From Diplonema japonicum (taxonomy: Eukaryota > Euglenozoa > Diplonemea > Diplonemida > Diplonemidae), in NCBI GenBank assembly GCA_964019335.1, contig OZ025696.1, positions 1-64,000 on the forward strand: a stretch of DNA of 64,000 nucleotides, in the 5' to 3' direction. The translations under genes and the position numbers were made by a program. Positions 55,421-64,000 of this stretch are shown piece after piece; the first letter of the stretch is position 1, and every line of letters begins with the position of its first letter. The notes under the pieces are model-generated. The model did no database searches. It saw only the letters and a list, made by a program, of their open reading frames with translations, and was not told the origin of the DNA.

Positions 55421-58400
55421 TTACATGTAATCAACCAAGAGCTTCGGGCGTGAGAACGTTCCAGTGGAACCACCTCCCAATCTTCTCCTGAAGCATGCCC
55501 TGCAAGGTGACGAGGGAGTCAGTGGAGGTGAGCGGGATACTAACAGACGTGTGGCTGTGGTGAAGTATATATAACTTGCGTGCTTGATGCATACCTTCGT
55601 GACACCAGACCGTGGTCACCAAACGTAATGAGCTCCTTCTCATAATCTACACCGCAGTTCATTTTTTTGAGGTTTGTTCGCAGCACAGCGGGGGTTACCT
55701 CTCCTTGGATCTTGCGCTGCAGGACAGCTAGAACCCACAATGCAACCTGCTGTTTCTTTGGCGCAGAAGGGATGATCTTTTCGAAAGACTGAAGATTGAG
55801 GAGATCGGTCTGCTTTGCTGGCCTTGCTTCACCGCCCTTCTTCGTTTTATTGTTTCGCACAACGGTGTCCATCATGTAGGTAGGCATGGAAATCCCCTCA
55901 AAGACTAGTGACGGAACCATGGATGACAGCAAGGTGTGCAGGTCAGAAGGTGCATCAGTTGTGCAGCAAACCTTCACCAAGCCATGGAACTCGCTGCACA
56001 ATTCTTCCAATGACTGTAGGAAGCCCCGCGTCACGCACTCCATGTCGTGGATGAACAGGACGATCCTCCCGTTGCCGCCAGGCGGAGGGTGGGGAGCTGC
56101 CCAGTGCTGCATGATAGGATTGAGAATCTTGTTGTTCTCCCTTTCCATCTGAAAATAATTTAAACAAGACTCCAGCCGTGTGACCTCAGTAACAGGCATG
56201 CTCGCTGGAGGCACCTGGTCAGTTTCAGGAGGCATCGTTCCCTTCTCGCTTTGCTCCCACTCCCAATAATTTGCAAACTCCTGCATCGAGAGGAACAGGG
56301 GCTTCTTTTGAAGCGTTTCGATCTTTTCAAGGTTCTCCTTCGGAAGCCCTTCGATGTTCTGATTCAACGCACCGAGTATTTCTTTTTTCCGGCGATTCGC
56401 GTTGCTTTTTGCTTCATGCGTGCATCGTTCTTTCGCAGGAGACAGTTTCTTCACCACCACCTCCTCTTCCGTGGGTGGGATGTTGTGCCTTGGAGGGTTG
56501 GGTATTCCAACTGACTGCCAGATACGTTGCTTCCGTGCTGCCTTGGCCGCTGTTTGAACTGGCCGTCTTGGCACTTCCATCTCTGTGAAGACGCATTCCG
56601 AAGCCCTAGCCACTCGGTCCAGTGCTGCAGGGGAATGTTCTATCCGCATGGATCTGAGCTTTGCTTTCAAGGCTTTCAAAGGGGATACTTTGTGTGTCTC
56701 TCCGAACATTGCTGTGAGCACCCTGCCCCACAGGCCGGCAAGGTCCGGCAGCAGCGTCCCCTCCACCATAAAGACGTAGTCGTGTTGAAACTCCCTCAAC
56801 GCTGATATCTCATACAGCACAGACCGTTTTGACCCTAGTCCCTCGATGAATAGTGCGGCTCTTTGTAGTTTGGCAGCCACCTTGCGGTACATATAACGGT
56901 ATGACAGGACAACAGCCCTTTCGGCAGGGGATAGTTGTCTAAGCAGCAAAGGGCCCTCCATCATGTCAGCCAGTGTGTCGGCCTGCCGTATCGTTTCATT
57001 GCCCTTTCCAAGATCGCACAACTTCACCACATGTGCAGCGGCCAAAAAAGACTTCTGCAGCAAGTGGAGCGGCGGGGCTTGCGGTCTGAAGGACTTCACC
57101 ACTGCAATCTCGACGACAGTAGGAGGGAACCCTGCGAGACTCACCTGCAGCTGTATCATCCTCGTCAGGGCGGGGATAGGTTCGAAAAATGAAAACCTGC
57201 CTTCGAAATGTGCTGCCACGATGTCCGAATCGCAGCTCGCAAGCGTCATCGGGAACGACGCATCATTGAGCTCCTCCGTAAAGAGGTGGCTCTCTCCATC
57301 TAGTGCTTGCGGCTTGGTCACAGTGCCGTTGTAGTCGCCTTCAGGGCCGTTCCACTTCTCGTAATAGGCGGTCAGCGTGAGGTGCTCGAGACAACTGAGA
57401 TTCTTGAATCGCAAATCAAAGCTCACGTATATCATGAATGTAAATGAGTTGAATTGGTCTTCTGTCAGCCGCAGGTTGGCCTTCTGTGGCGGGCTGATCT
57501 CCGTTTCACCGTCGTGGGTGATGAAAAGACGCGACCTCAGAGCAGAGCGGAGCTTTGCGGCAGCTGCTAAAGGAGCCGAACTGTGCTGCGAACAGAATGG
57601 AAGCACGACAGGCGTTTTGCCTGTGGACATGACACGCCAGTCATTGGAGAGCTCGGCGGACAGCATTGCACAGAACAAGTGTGCCGCCTTGCCGCACTTG
57701 TCACCACCAATACCACACGACAGGACGCCGCCACTGACGTCACAAATAGAGCAAGGGACGTCGGCCCTCTTGTTGGTCATAAGTGCCTCGCGGCAGGCGT
57801 GGTGGAAGTACGACCCTGACGACTCGTCAGCACGCCAGATATCCCCTTCAGCCGCATGGGCACCGTTCACGAGCACCCTTCGCAGCGCTTCGTTAAAAGC
57901 TTTAAGACTAGACTGTTTTACCATGGACCGCCATACTGCAGGCTGCACCCGTCGGTCCATGAAAGCAGTCATGTCATCTGGTGTCATGTCTACATATGAC
58001 TCGGTGGACTCGTCCCACAACAGGTTTGACTTGTCCATCCTAAGCACGCACTTGCAGTGCTTGTTCCTTGCTGTGATTTTCGTTCTGCTGAACCCCAGCG
58101 ACATGATACGCTTGTTCGCCAAGTGCTGCACGTCCTGCACGGCCGACAGGTACCGCTTCGCCTCCACCCAACCCTCCCTTGACGTGTTCCTGTTCCGGAC
58201 TAGATACCACTCCGACACGTGCCCCGCCTCGACTAGGGACACCACCCCGTTGATCTCCTCCTTTGTGAGGTTCCTTTCCAGCACGCAGATACTGGTTTTG
58301 ATGCATTTTTCGCTTTTAGTCTTGCGGACCAACGGGTATCCTAGCACCCATGACTTCGGGTATATCAAAGGCACCACTTGTAAGTTGTTGTAGCACACCA

Positions 58401-59196
58401 AGCTCTTGTCGTCGGCCATCCACGTTGCGGGGTTCACCTCATGCTGCAACACCTTTGAGGAGCTGGCGAACTTGGGTCGGAGGCCTTCAACTGGCCATTC
58501 GGGCGTGGCGGTCCAGGTTCCGTCTTCATTGTAAGCATAACATGGGGCGCCATGCGAGGGCCCATGGACAACGGAGAGCGCGTAAGTACGGCTTCGGTCG
58601 TTGGTGAGCCATCCACGGGGTTCCGGTGTGAAACTGAGCACATCGTCGACCCAGGATGCAGGGGACTGTTCCTGTCCTTCCGGGACAGCATGGTGTTCCT
58701 TCGGGTTGGCGTCTGATGCGTACTTCCACCGCATGCTGGGGATCTCTTCTTTGTGGTCGTAAAACAGCATGCCTCTTGCCCCTGTTGCGTCCATGAACGG
58801 GACCTGCACTGAGTACTGGTGCTTGTCATGGTACATCTGAACACCTTCCATTCGAACAAGTGCGGAGAGGGAGGGCTTCACAGCTGGGAACACGTTTCGT
58901 TTAGGGACCCTGACTTCCATCCACGTGCACTGCGTGTTCAGGTAAACGGGTGCCACAACACAGACCGTGTTGTCGTTCATGTCGTCGTCCTCCTTGTTCT
59001 TCTTCTTCCCCAACCACATATCCGTGTAGTGCACACCTTCGTACGTGTAGCAGCACACGTAATCCCTTCGCCTTGCGGAACCAACATCGATAAGTGCGAT
59101 ACCCCAGTCATTGCCCACCTCCTTCCGCCTACAGTACCTTTGTGCCGTCTTCACAATTTCTGTTGGGACCCATCTCGGGGGTGCTTTTCTGTCCAT
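55421..59196 (-). CDS. PHD-type zinc-finger chromatin protein, one intron
   Basis: Exons 55595-59196 and 55421-55499, with a 95-nt intron (GTATGC...CTTGCAG), give 1226 residues. A zinc finger at about 482-545 shows 'CSICDVSGGVLSC', then 'KCGKAAHLFC' and 'FCSQH', matching an extended PHD finger that reads histones. The N-terminal 470 residues contain Trp/Tyr-rich segments without clear homology. Residues about 940-1010 are basic and may bind DNA. The end has 'RIVLFIHDMECVTRGFLQSL', 'LVKVCCTTDAPS' and 'QQVALWVLAVLQRK', faintly like an AAA/ORC lid and winged-helix region, but no Walker A is present. With another donor the last exon could instead end LTPEALG. No known orthologue recognised. Confidence 0.65.
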
Positions 59197-59755
59197 TTAT
59201 TTTTGCCTGTTTCCTTTTTCTTTTTTGCGGGGGAATAAGTAATAAGATCAAGAAGAAATATTTTTTAAAAAAAATAATGAAACCTTTCGTTCGTAAGGGT
59301 ACCTCCGACGACGCATTCTTAATGTGTAACAATAATAAAAAAAAAGGGGGGGAAGGAGGAAGAGAAGAAAGAGCTTATAGGAGCTTGACCGGATTAAAAT
59401 GTCTACACTTTCTATGGGTGTTTCGAAAATCTCTTGTTTTGATTATTTGAGCAAAAAAAAAGGGCAGCATGCAATCTTGTTGCCGTTCTTTCAATTGCGA
59501 TGCTTTTTACTTTTTTTTTTTGCCATGAGCGCAAAGAACCATTCAAAAAAAGAATGTCTTTGCACGCGCTTTAGAACTAAAACAGACGGCGCGCATTGTG
59601 ACCTATATGGTGCACACACTCCCGCAATTCTGCACACAAAGTGGTGTCGGACCAAATTTAACGGGGTTTTGCTGCAGTGGTAGGTCGTTTGTTGACATTC
59701 TTCTCCCGGGCAAGCTCATGTTTATATTTATATGTGTACGTGCAGTAACCGATTA

Positions 59756-59791
<36 letters not shown>

Positions 59792-59996
59792 AAAAAGAAA
59801 AAAAAAAAAAAAAGAGACATTTAAGGGTACCTGCGGTATGTGGCAGGACGCCTGAGAAAAAAAAAGAAAAATGGCGCGAGAGCAAAGCAACAAGAAAAAA
59901 AAAAGTGTGATCTTTTTGCAATAACAATTCGAGGCTTTGTTCTTGTTCCAGCAAAAAAAAAAAAAAGAAAAAAAAAAAAGAAAATAAAGGGCTTAA
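59197..59996. other. Low-complexity spacer with a long poly-A run
   Basis: Contains A-runs at 59757-59811 and 59954-59979 and the 41-bp element at 59814-59854. The 253-codon minus frame at 59658-60419 is mostly Phe-rich translation of these runs and is rejected. A short stretch at 59540-59690 has ordinary composition, but no frame convinces. Confidence 0.55.
59814..59854. repeat. 41-bp recurrent element, copy 2
   Basis: Matches 25408-25448 at 39 of 41 positions. The flanks are unrelated except for the preceding A-run. On the minus strand it reads CTCAG, then GCGTCCTGCCACATACCGCAG (given in parts: GCGTCCTGCCAC, ATACCGCAG), then GTACCC. Confidence 0.8.
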
Positions 59997-61443
59997 AGGG
60001 GGGGTCCGAATAATCCCTTTATTTGGGCAGTGGAGGGAGGGGGTTTGGGCTCCAAAAAAAAGAATTATTTGGAATACACTTAATTGGGAAGTACTTATTT
60101 GGGCTGGAGGGCCTGCCACATGGAAAGGAGGGAGCGGCTTAGAGCACTTCGGAAATCTTAACATGCCGAATCGTGCGAAGATTCTTTTCATGCTTTTTTT
60201 TTTTCGTAAAAAAATTTTAACAGTTTTTCTCCCAGGCTGTGGAGAACCCACAAACGTTGCAGACAAACCGCCTGGTTTTGGCGGGCATCTGTGAGGCTTG
60301 AGAATCTGTCGGGGCTTGAGAGCTTGGGAGGCTGCTGGAGTCTCGTCAGGTGCAGTGTCCATTGTAACACCCGCAACAACGTTCTGTGCTGCACTGTCTA
60401 AAGGGTCCGACCCCTTCAAAGTGCTTACTTCTCTCTTCGGAACTAGCGAGACGCATACAGCTAAAGGTACCGAGCAGTTGCATGACCTTTCTCATGTGCC
60501 TGCCCTATCCACAGTGCCACGTTAATTCGGCGCTCTGCTGCAGTCATCAACCAACGTCCCGCCTCGGCTGCTTGGGGCATGCCACAGCCCCCCTAACCTC
60601 AAAATGGCGGGAGGTCTGAATCGCCGGTGCCACACAGAAGCAGCCTCACAATACGTACTTTTCCTTTTCAATCGATTGTTATATGTACTTATAAAATATA
60701 GCGCGCATTCGACGACACTGATCAAGCGACTGGCACCTTCCGAAGAAGGGCCTCCCACGTCCGCCGGGTTGAGCAGAAGATGCCCAGGGGCGGCCGTTCC
60801 AGTCTGATCATGTCGCACTTTAACATATTTCTGCCCTCGTAGCTCGCCGGGCCAGCACTCTTACTTGCGTAGCAGCCTCACAATACCGCCAGTGGGCTAC
60901 GGCACAGCTTTGATCTTGCTCAGGAATGGAACATTGACATTGCGGGCCATGAAAGAAAGCAAATACTAGATAAGCTGTCAACACATGAATCCACGTGCCC
61001 TTCCGGCAACGCATAAGCACCCGGGCCCGCAAAGCGCCTTCGAACAAAGTAGTTCCGTGAAATTTTGAACCGTTCATCACGAACCATCTAGCTTCTTGCG
61101 TTAAGAAAATTAGGGTCCCTCACAATAACCCCCAGGTGCCAAACCCCGTGGTCCCTGTTCAAAAATGCAAAAGAATTGCCCATGCCCAAAACCAGGCGGA
61201 AATCGACTTTTTGGTCAAAAAAGGGGTGTATACATGGGTTAGGTAGGCTAGTACCCTGCACAGGCGTGACTGAGAAAAACCCGTTACTACCATGTGACCC
61301 CCACCCCCCGGTCCCCCTAAAAAAAAAAAAGAAAGGGGGTCGGGAATTATTTGGGAAATTTGGAGCGGAAAAATCTCCGGAAAAAAAAAGAATTATTTGG
61401 GAAAAAACACATTATTTGGGAGGGAATTATTCGGACCCCCCCT
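59997..61443. mobile_element. TTAA-flanked terminal-inverted-repeat element (1.45 kb)
   Basis: A perfect 18-bp terminal inverted repeat, AGGGGGGGTCCGAATAAT, starts at 59997 and ends inverted at 61443. TTAA borders both ends (59993-59996 and 61444-61447), the target duplication of piggyBac-type transposons. TTATTTGG words recur near both ends (60020, 60064, 60090, 61347, 61393, 61412). The interior (60200-61100) has ordinary composition but no transposase. A short minus frame, 'TRRFVCNVCGFSTAWEKNC', shows a CxxC pair. Probably a non-autonomous element. Confidence 0.75.
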
Positions 61444-63220
61444 TTAATAGATACTGAGTGTTCTTTTCTTTTTTTTTCTTCTAGTTCTTTCTTAGCGAAA
61501 AAAGGTCAAAAAAAAAAAAGAAAGAAAGAAAAAGGAAGTCACGTCAATGTGCTACGCACAACTTCAGCGGTGACAAAAAAGAAAATAGTTCCAGTTCCAC
61601 ACAGTAGCTACGCCATTTCAATATCAGCTAGAGTATTTAAATATTGTGCAAACAGGTCCGACACAGGCCCCCAATGTTTGGATGGGTTAACCTGAGGAAA
61701 GCCGGTGAAATTCTGAATTTTGGAATCAACTAAGGGTACCCGTCATTAACACCAATACTATCTCCTCACAAAAAAAAACCCCCCCCTCCCCCCCTGCCAC
61801 TGTTTTTGTTTTTTTCGTGTAACATCCTTTTTTTTGCGATTGATTCTAATTTCTATAGTCTGTTGGCTCTTTCCTTGAGGGGGGAGATAGACCCTTCTTT
61901 TTCTTTTCTTTTCTCAAACTTTTTTGTTCATTTTGCTGGGGGGGTCAAAGTGGCAACGGGTTTCTTTTGAAGTTTTCGCCAGGGCCACACCCCCATGACA
62001 CATGGCTGCATCCCGAATTCCATGAGGAATGAGGTGAAAGCAATCGCACATCTTCTTTTCTTCTCTTTTTTCTTTTTCTTTTTTTCTGCTTCTTCATAAC
62101 AAGGAACAACTTCCGCACCCGCTCACAAAGAAACCACCATACCTCCCTTATTTGTCAAAACCAAATTGCACCAGTTGTCGGGAAAATAGTTTTTTGACTT
62201 AAGAGATATGGGTCGTTATAAAAAAGAAAAGAGAAAAAAAAAAAGGAGAAAATACTATATATAATCAGCATTTAGTAAAACATCTTCTGAGGGAGGGTGC
62301 GTGGGGGAGAAAGCACAGGCAAGCTATAACCGCGAAAACACTTCGCGAAGGAGGAAAGGGGGGGGGGGGGGGGTCATAAGGGTGCCGTTTTTTTTTCTTT
62401 TTTTTCCAGTTTTTTTGCTAAGGGTATTTTAGGCCCTTAAAAAGACTCTAACCACCCCCCAAAAGTGCCCACAAATCGTTCAAACCCCTGTTTCCCGACG
62501 GTTATGGACCCCAGAAGGGCCAGTATTGTGTTCTAATTTTTGGGGGCCCCCGTTTGGTACCAAAGGGTCCCAAAGGGGTGCCCCGTATATGTGTATTTCA
62601 AACTACCTTAGCAAGCACCGTGAAAAACACAAAAAAAATAGGGGACAGGCGTAAAAAAGAGTGTTTTGTGGTACTGGGGGTGACTGGGGATTACGAAGTG
62701 GGTGAACACTTGAAATCAGCAGCGTTTCCATAGGTATCTGAAAAATAAGGAAACGGAAACGTTTCCCCGTTTCTTGCCAGCATAGCCCTGGGGGGGGGGG
62801 GGGGGGTAAATAGGGGGATAAAGCCATTTTCTTTCCATATTTTCATATGGGGCCGGAAATTCGCCAGAAATGTTTGTAAAAAAGACATTCTATAAAAGGA
62901 CCCACGACTTCGTGAATGTTTGCGTTCCCACAAAAAAATATGGCATTTATTCCCCCGTAGGTAATCCACCCAATACGGATGCGAGAATCAGTAGCGGACC
63001 TGCACCCAGCAATGATTATTGATAAGGGGGGGGGGGGGGGGGGGGGCACCCTCTAAAAATCGTTAAAGGGTGGGGGGGAAAAAAAAAAGAAGAAGAAACA
63101 ACGTTGATTTAACCACCTGGTGGAAAGAAAAAAAAAGAGTCGGCTGCTTGTTGTTTGTCCACCGTTTTCACCTACAGTAGGGGAAACGAACAAGGCTGCC
63201 TCTACTCTAACATTCTTCGC
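61444..63220. other. Low-complexity intergenic region with several poly-G tracts
   Basis: G-runs at 62358-62373, 62790-62806 and 63026-63046, C-rich DNA near 61781, plus A- and T-runs. Frames at 62603-63049 are translations of G/C runs. No gene supported. The 41-bp repeat at 63136 lies just before the last gene's stop. Confidence 0.6.
63136..63176. repeat. 41-bp recurrent element, copy near the right end
   Basis: AGAGTCGG...TTGTTTGT...CCGTTTTCACCTACA, the same words and spacing as 51751-51791, again right after an A-run. It lies 45 bp beyond the stop codon of the flanking reductase gene. Confidence 0.65.
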
Positions 63221-64000
63221 TCACGCCAGCATCCCCATAACGCTGAGAGTGTACCCCATATCGAAGGTCACAGCGCGAACCATCGTGTTGTAGGTGGGAG
63301 GCCCACAGATAACGACATGGTTGAACTCAGAAGGTGATTCGAAGGCCTCCTCCATGTGAGCTGCTACAACACTGTTAGCCATGAACGGCTTTATAGAAGA
63401 AGGGAACTCAGCCGACCGAGTAAAAAGGTACTTCAACACAAACCTGTCACCACCGATATCAGAAAGCTCCTCAAACTCCTCATGGTAGGGCACATGGCTG
63501 AAAGTGTTAAAACACACAAACAATACAACTCGGCACCCGTCTCTCAAAGCAGCCCTAGCAATCGATATCAAAGGCGTACATCCGGTCCCCGCACCGCATA
63601 GATACAACTCCTGGTGAATACCCTTTCGGTACTGGTACTCAGACAACAGCAGACCCCTCCCTTCAACGTTGGAGGCAACTGTAAGACTTGATAACAGCGC
63701 GCTGCTTGTTCTGTCATTGTTTAATTTTATCATAAACGTGATCTCGTCGCCCTTGTGGTGAAGGATACTATAAGGCCGGGAGAGCCTGCTGTTGAACCGT
63801 ATGCTGACATGGCTGCCGGGGGGTACGTGCTGTTTTGAGATGTTGTCGGCCTTGAAGGTAAAAGCGTATGTCGATTTGGCGCGTTGTTCCTTCTTGACGA
63901 AGACGATCTTCCTGTACTCGCCCACGACGAGGGCGTCGGTGCTGTTGGCTGCGTCGTCGGTGGCCACGCCGTCCTTTGCGTGTTGGATGATCTTCCCTAT
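63221..64000 (-). CDS. NADH-cytochrome b5 reductase-like flavoprotein, 5' end beyond window
   Basis: The frame is open from the window edge, so at least the C-terminal 259 residues are present and the start is missing. The FAD-binding motif 'RPYSILHH' (R-x-Y-S/T), the NAD(P)-binding 'GAGTGCTPLISI' and 'CGPPTYNTMV' near the end follow the ferredoxin-reductase/cytochrome-b5-reductase order. Such proteins pass electrons from NAD(P)H through FAD to cytochrome b5 or another haem. The upstream residues (IGKIIQHAKDG) could belong to an N-terminal fusion, for example a cytochrome b5 domain, but not enough is visible to tell. The C-terminus, ending GMLA, is close to family length. Confidence 0.82.
   Translation of the reverse strand: MGKIIQHAKDGVATDDAANSTDALVVGEYRKIVFVKKEQRAKSTYAFTFKADNISKQHVPPGSHVSIRFNSRLSRPYSILHHKGDEITFMIKLNNDRTSSALLSSLTVASNVEGRGLLLSEYQYRKGIHQELYLCGAGTGCTPLISIARAALRDGCRVVLFVCFNTFSHVPYHEEFEELSDIGGDRFVLKYLFTRSAEFPSSIKPFMANSVVAAHMEEAFESPSEFNHVVICGPPTYNTMVRAVTFDMGYTLSVMGMLA

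Noticed and set aside
59658-60419. 253-codon minus-strand frame
   Set aside because: More than half is Phe/Lys translation of homopolymer runs, and it crosses the end of the TTAA-flanked element.
1-64000. CRISPR array, rRNA genes, bacterial operon signals
   Set aside because: No regularly spaced repeats with unique spacers, no rRNA-like segment and no Shine-Dalgarno pattern were seen; introns show that the DNA is eukaryotic.

Overview
The window comes from a nuclear genome of a unicellular eukaryote. Genes carry spliceosomal introns (GTATGT/GTATGC donors), and the products are eukaryotic in type: a soluble-adenylyl-cyclase-like protein, a transmembrane receptor with a MAP3K-type kinase, ubiquitin-like/ankyrin proteins, a PHD-finger protein, an O-fucosyltransferase-like type II membrane protein, and a CFAP36/ARL2BP-like protein that hints at cilia. 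Intergenic DNA is full of poly-A/T and poly-G/C tracts. I cannot name the species. Every gene I can support lies on the minus strand. Several neighbours are under 120 bp apart, and many ATGs sit a few bases after a polypyrimidine-AG. This resembles polycistronic, trans-spliced gene arrays (Euglenozoa, dinoflagellates), but I found no spliced-leader gene, so the lineage stays open.

Layout, left to right. 1-2.4 kb: repeat-rich, subtelomere-like DNA with nine GGGTTTGC units, a 26-bp tandem repeat and a tandem unit of about 377 bp. 2.4-11.6 kb: a compact run with an SRPBCC protein, two ubiquitin-like/ankyrin proteins, a fucosyltransferase-like protein, a MATE transporter and a three-exon tail-anchored ankyrin protein. 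11.6-15 kb: a small membrane protein in low-complexity DNA. 15-25 kb: a beta-helix protein, two six-TM degenerate cyclases and a large ADCY10-like protein. 25-28 kb: gene-poor. 28-37 kb: receptor kinase, EF-hand-like protein, GMC oxidoreductase and a third degenerate cyclase. 38.4-39.4 kb: hAT-like transposon relic. 40-44 kb: second beta-helix/degenerate-cyclase pair. 44-50 kb: BART-like protein, an esterase-like/alpha-galactosidase fusion, a proline-rich protein and a four-TM protein. 50.4-51.7 kb: TA-flanked inverted-repeat element. 52-59 kb: bacterial-type P-loop kinase, a long ubiquitin-like-domain protein and a PHD protein. 60-61.4 kb: TTAA-flanked inverted-repeat element. 63.2 kb to the end: a cytochrome-b5-reductase-like gene that leaves the window.

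The most distinctive content is a two-gene module found twice: a six-TM protein with a degenerate class III cyclase domain, followed 90-112 bp downstream by an N-terminally anchored right-handed beta-helix protein. A tandem third copy and a solitary fourth copy of the cyclase-like gene are also present. The paralogues are mosaics of nearly identical and strongly diverged segments, which points to repeated gene conversion. Together with the ADCY10-like gene next door, this could be a membrane sensing system built on a cyclase fold that has lost part of its catalytic site.

Start codons were chosen by hand: where the longest reading frame opened with GTG or TTG, the first plausible ATG was used. 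No tRNA, rRNA or CRISPR array was seen.
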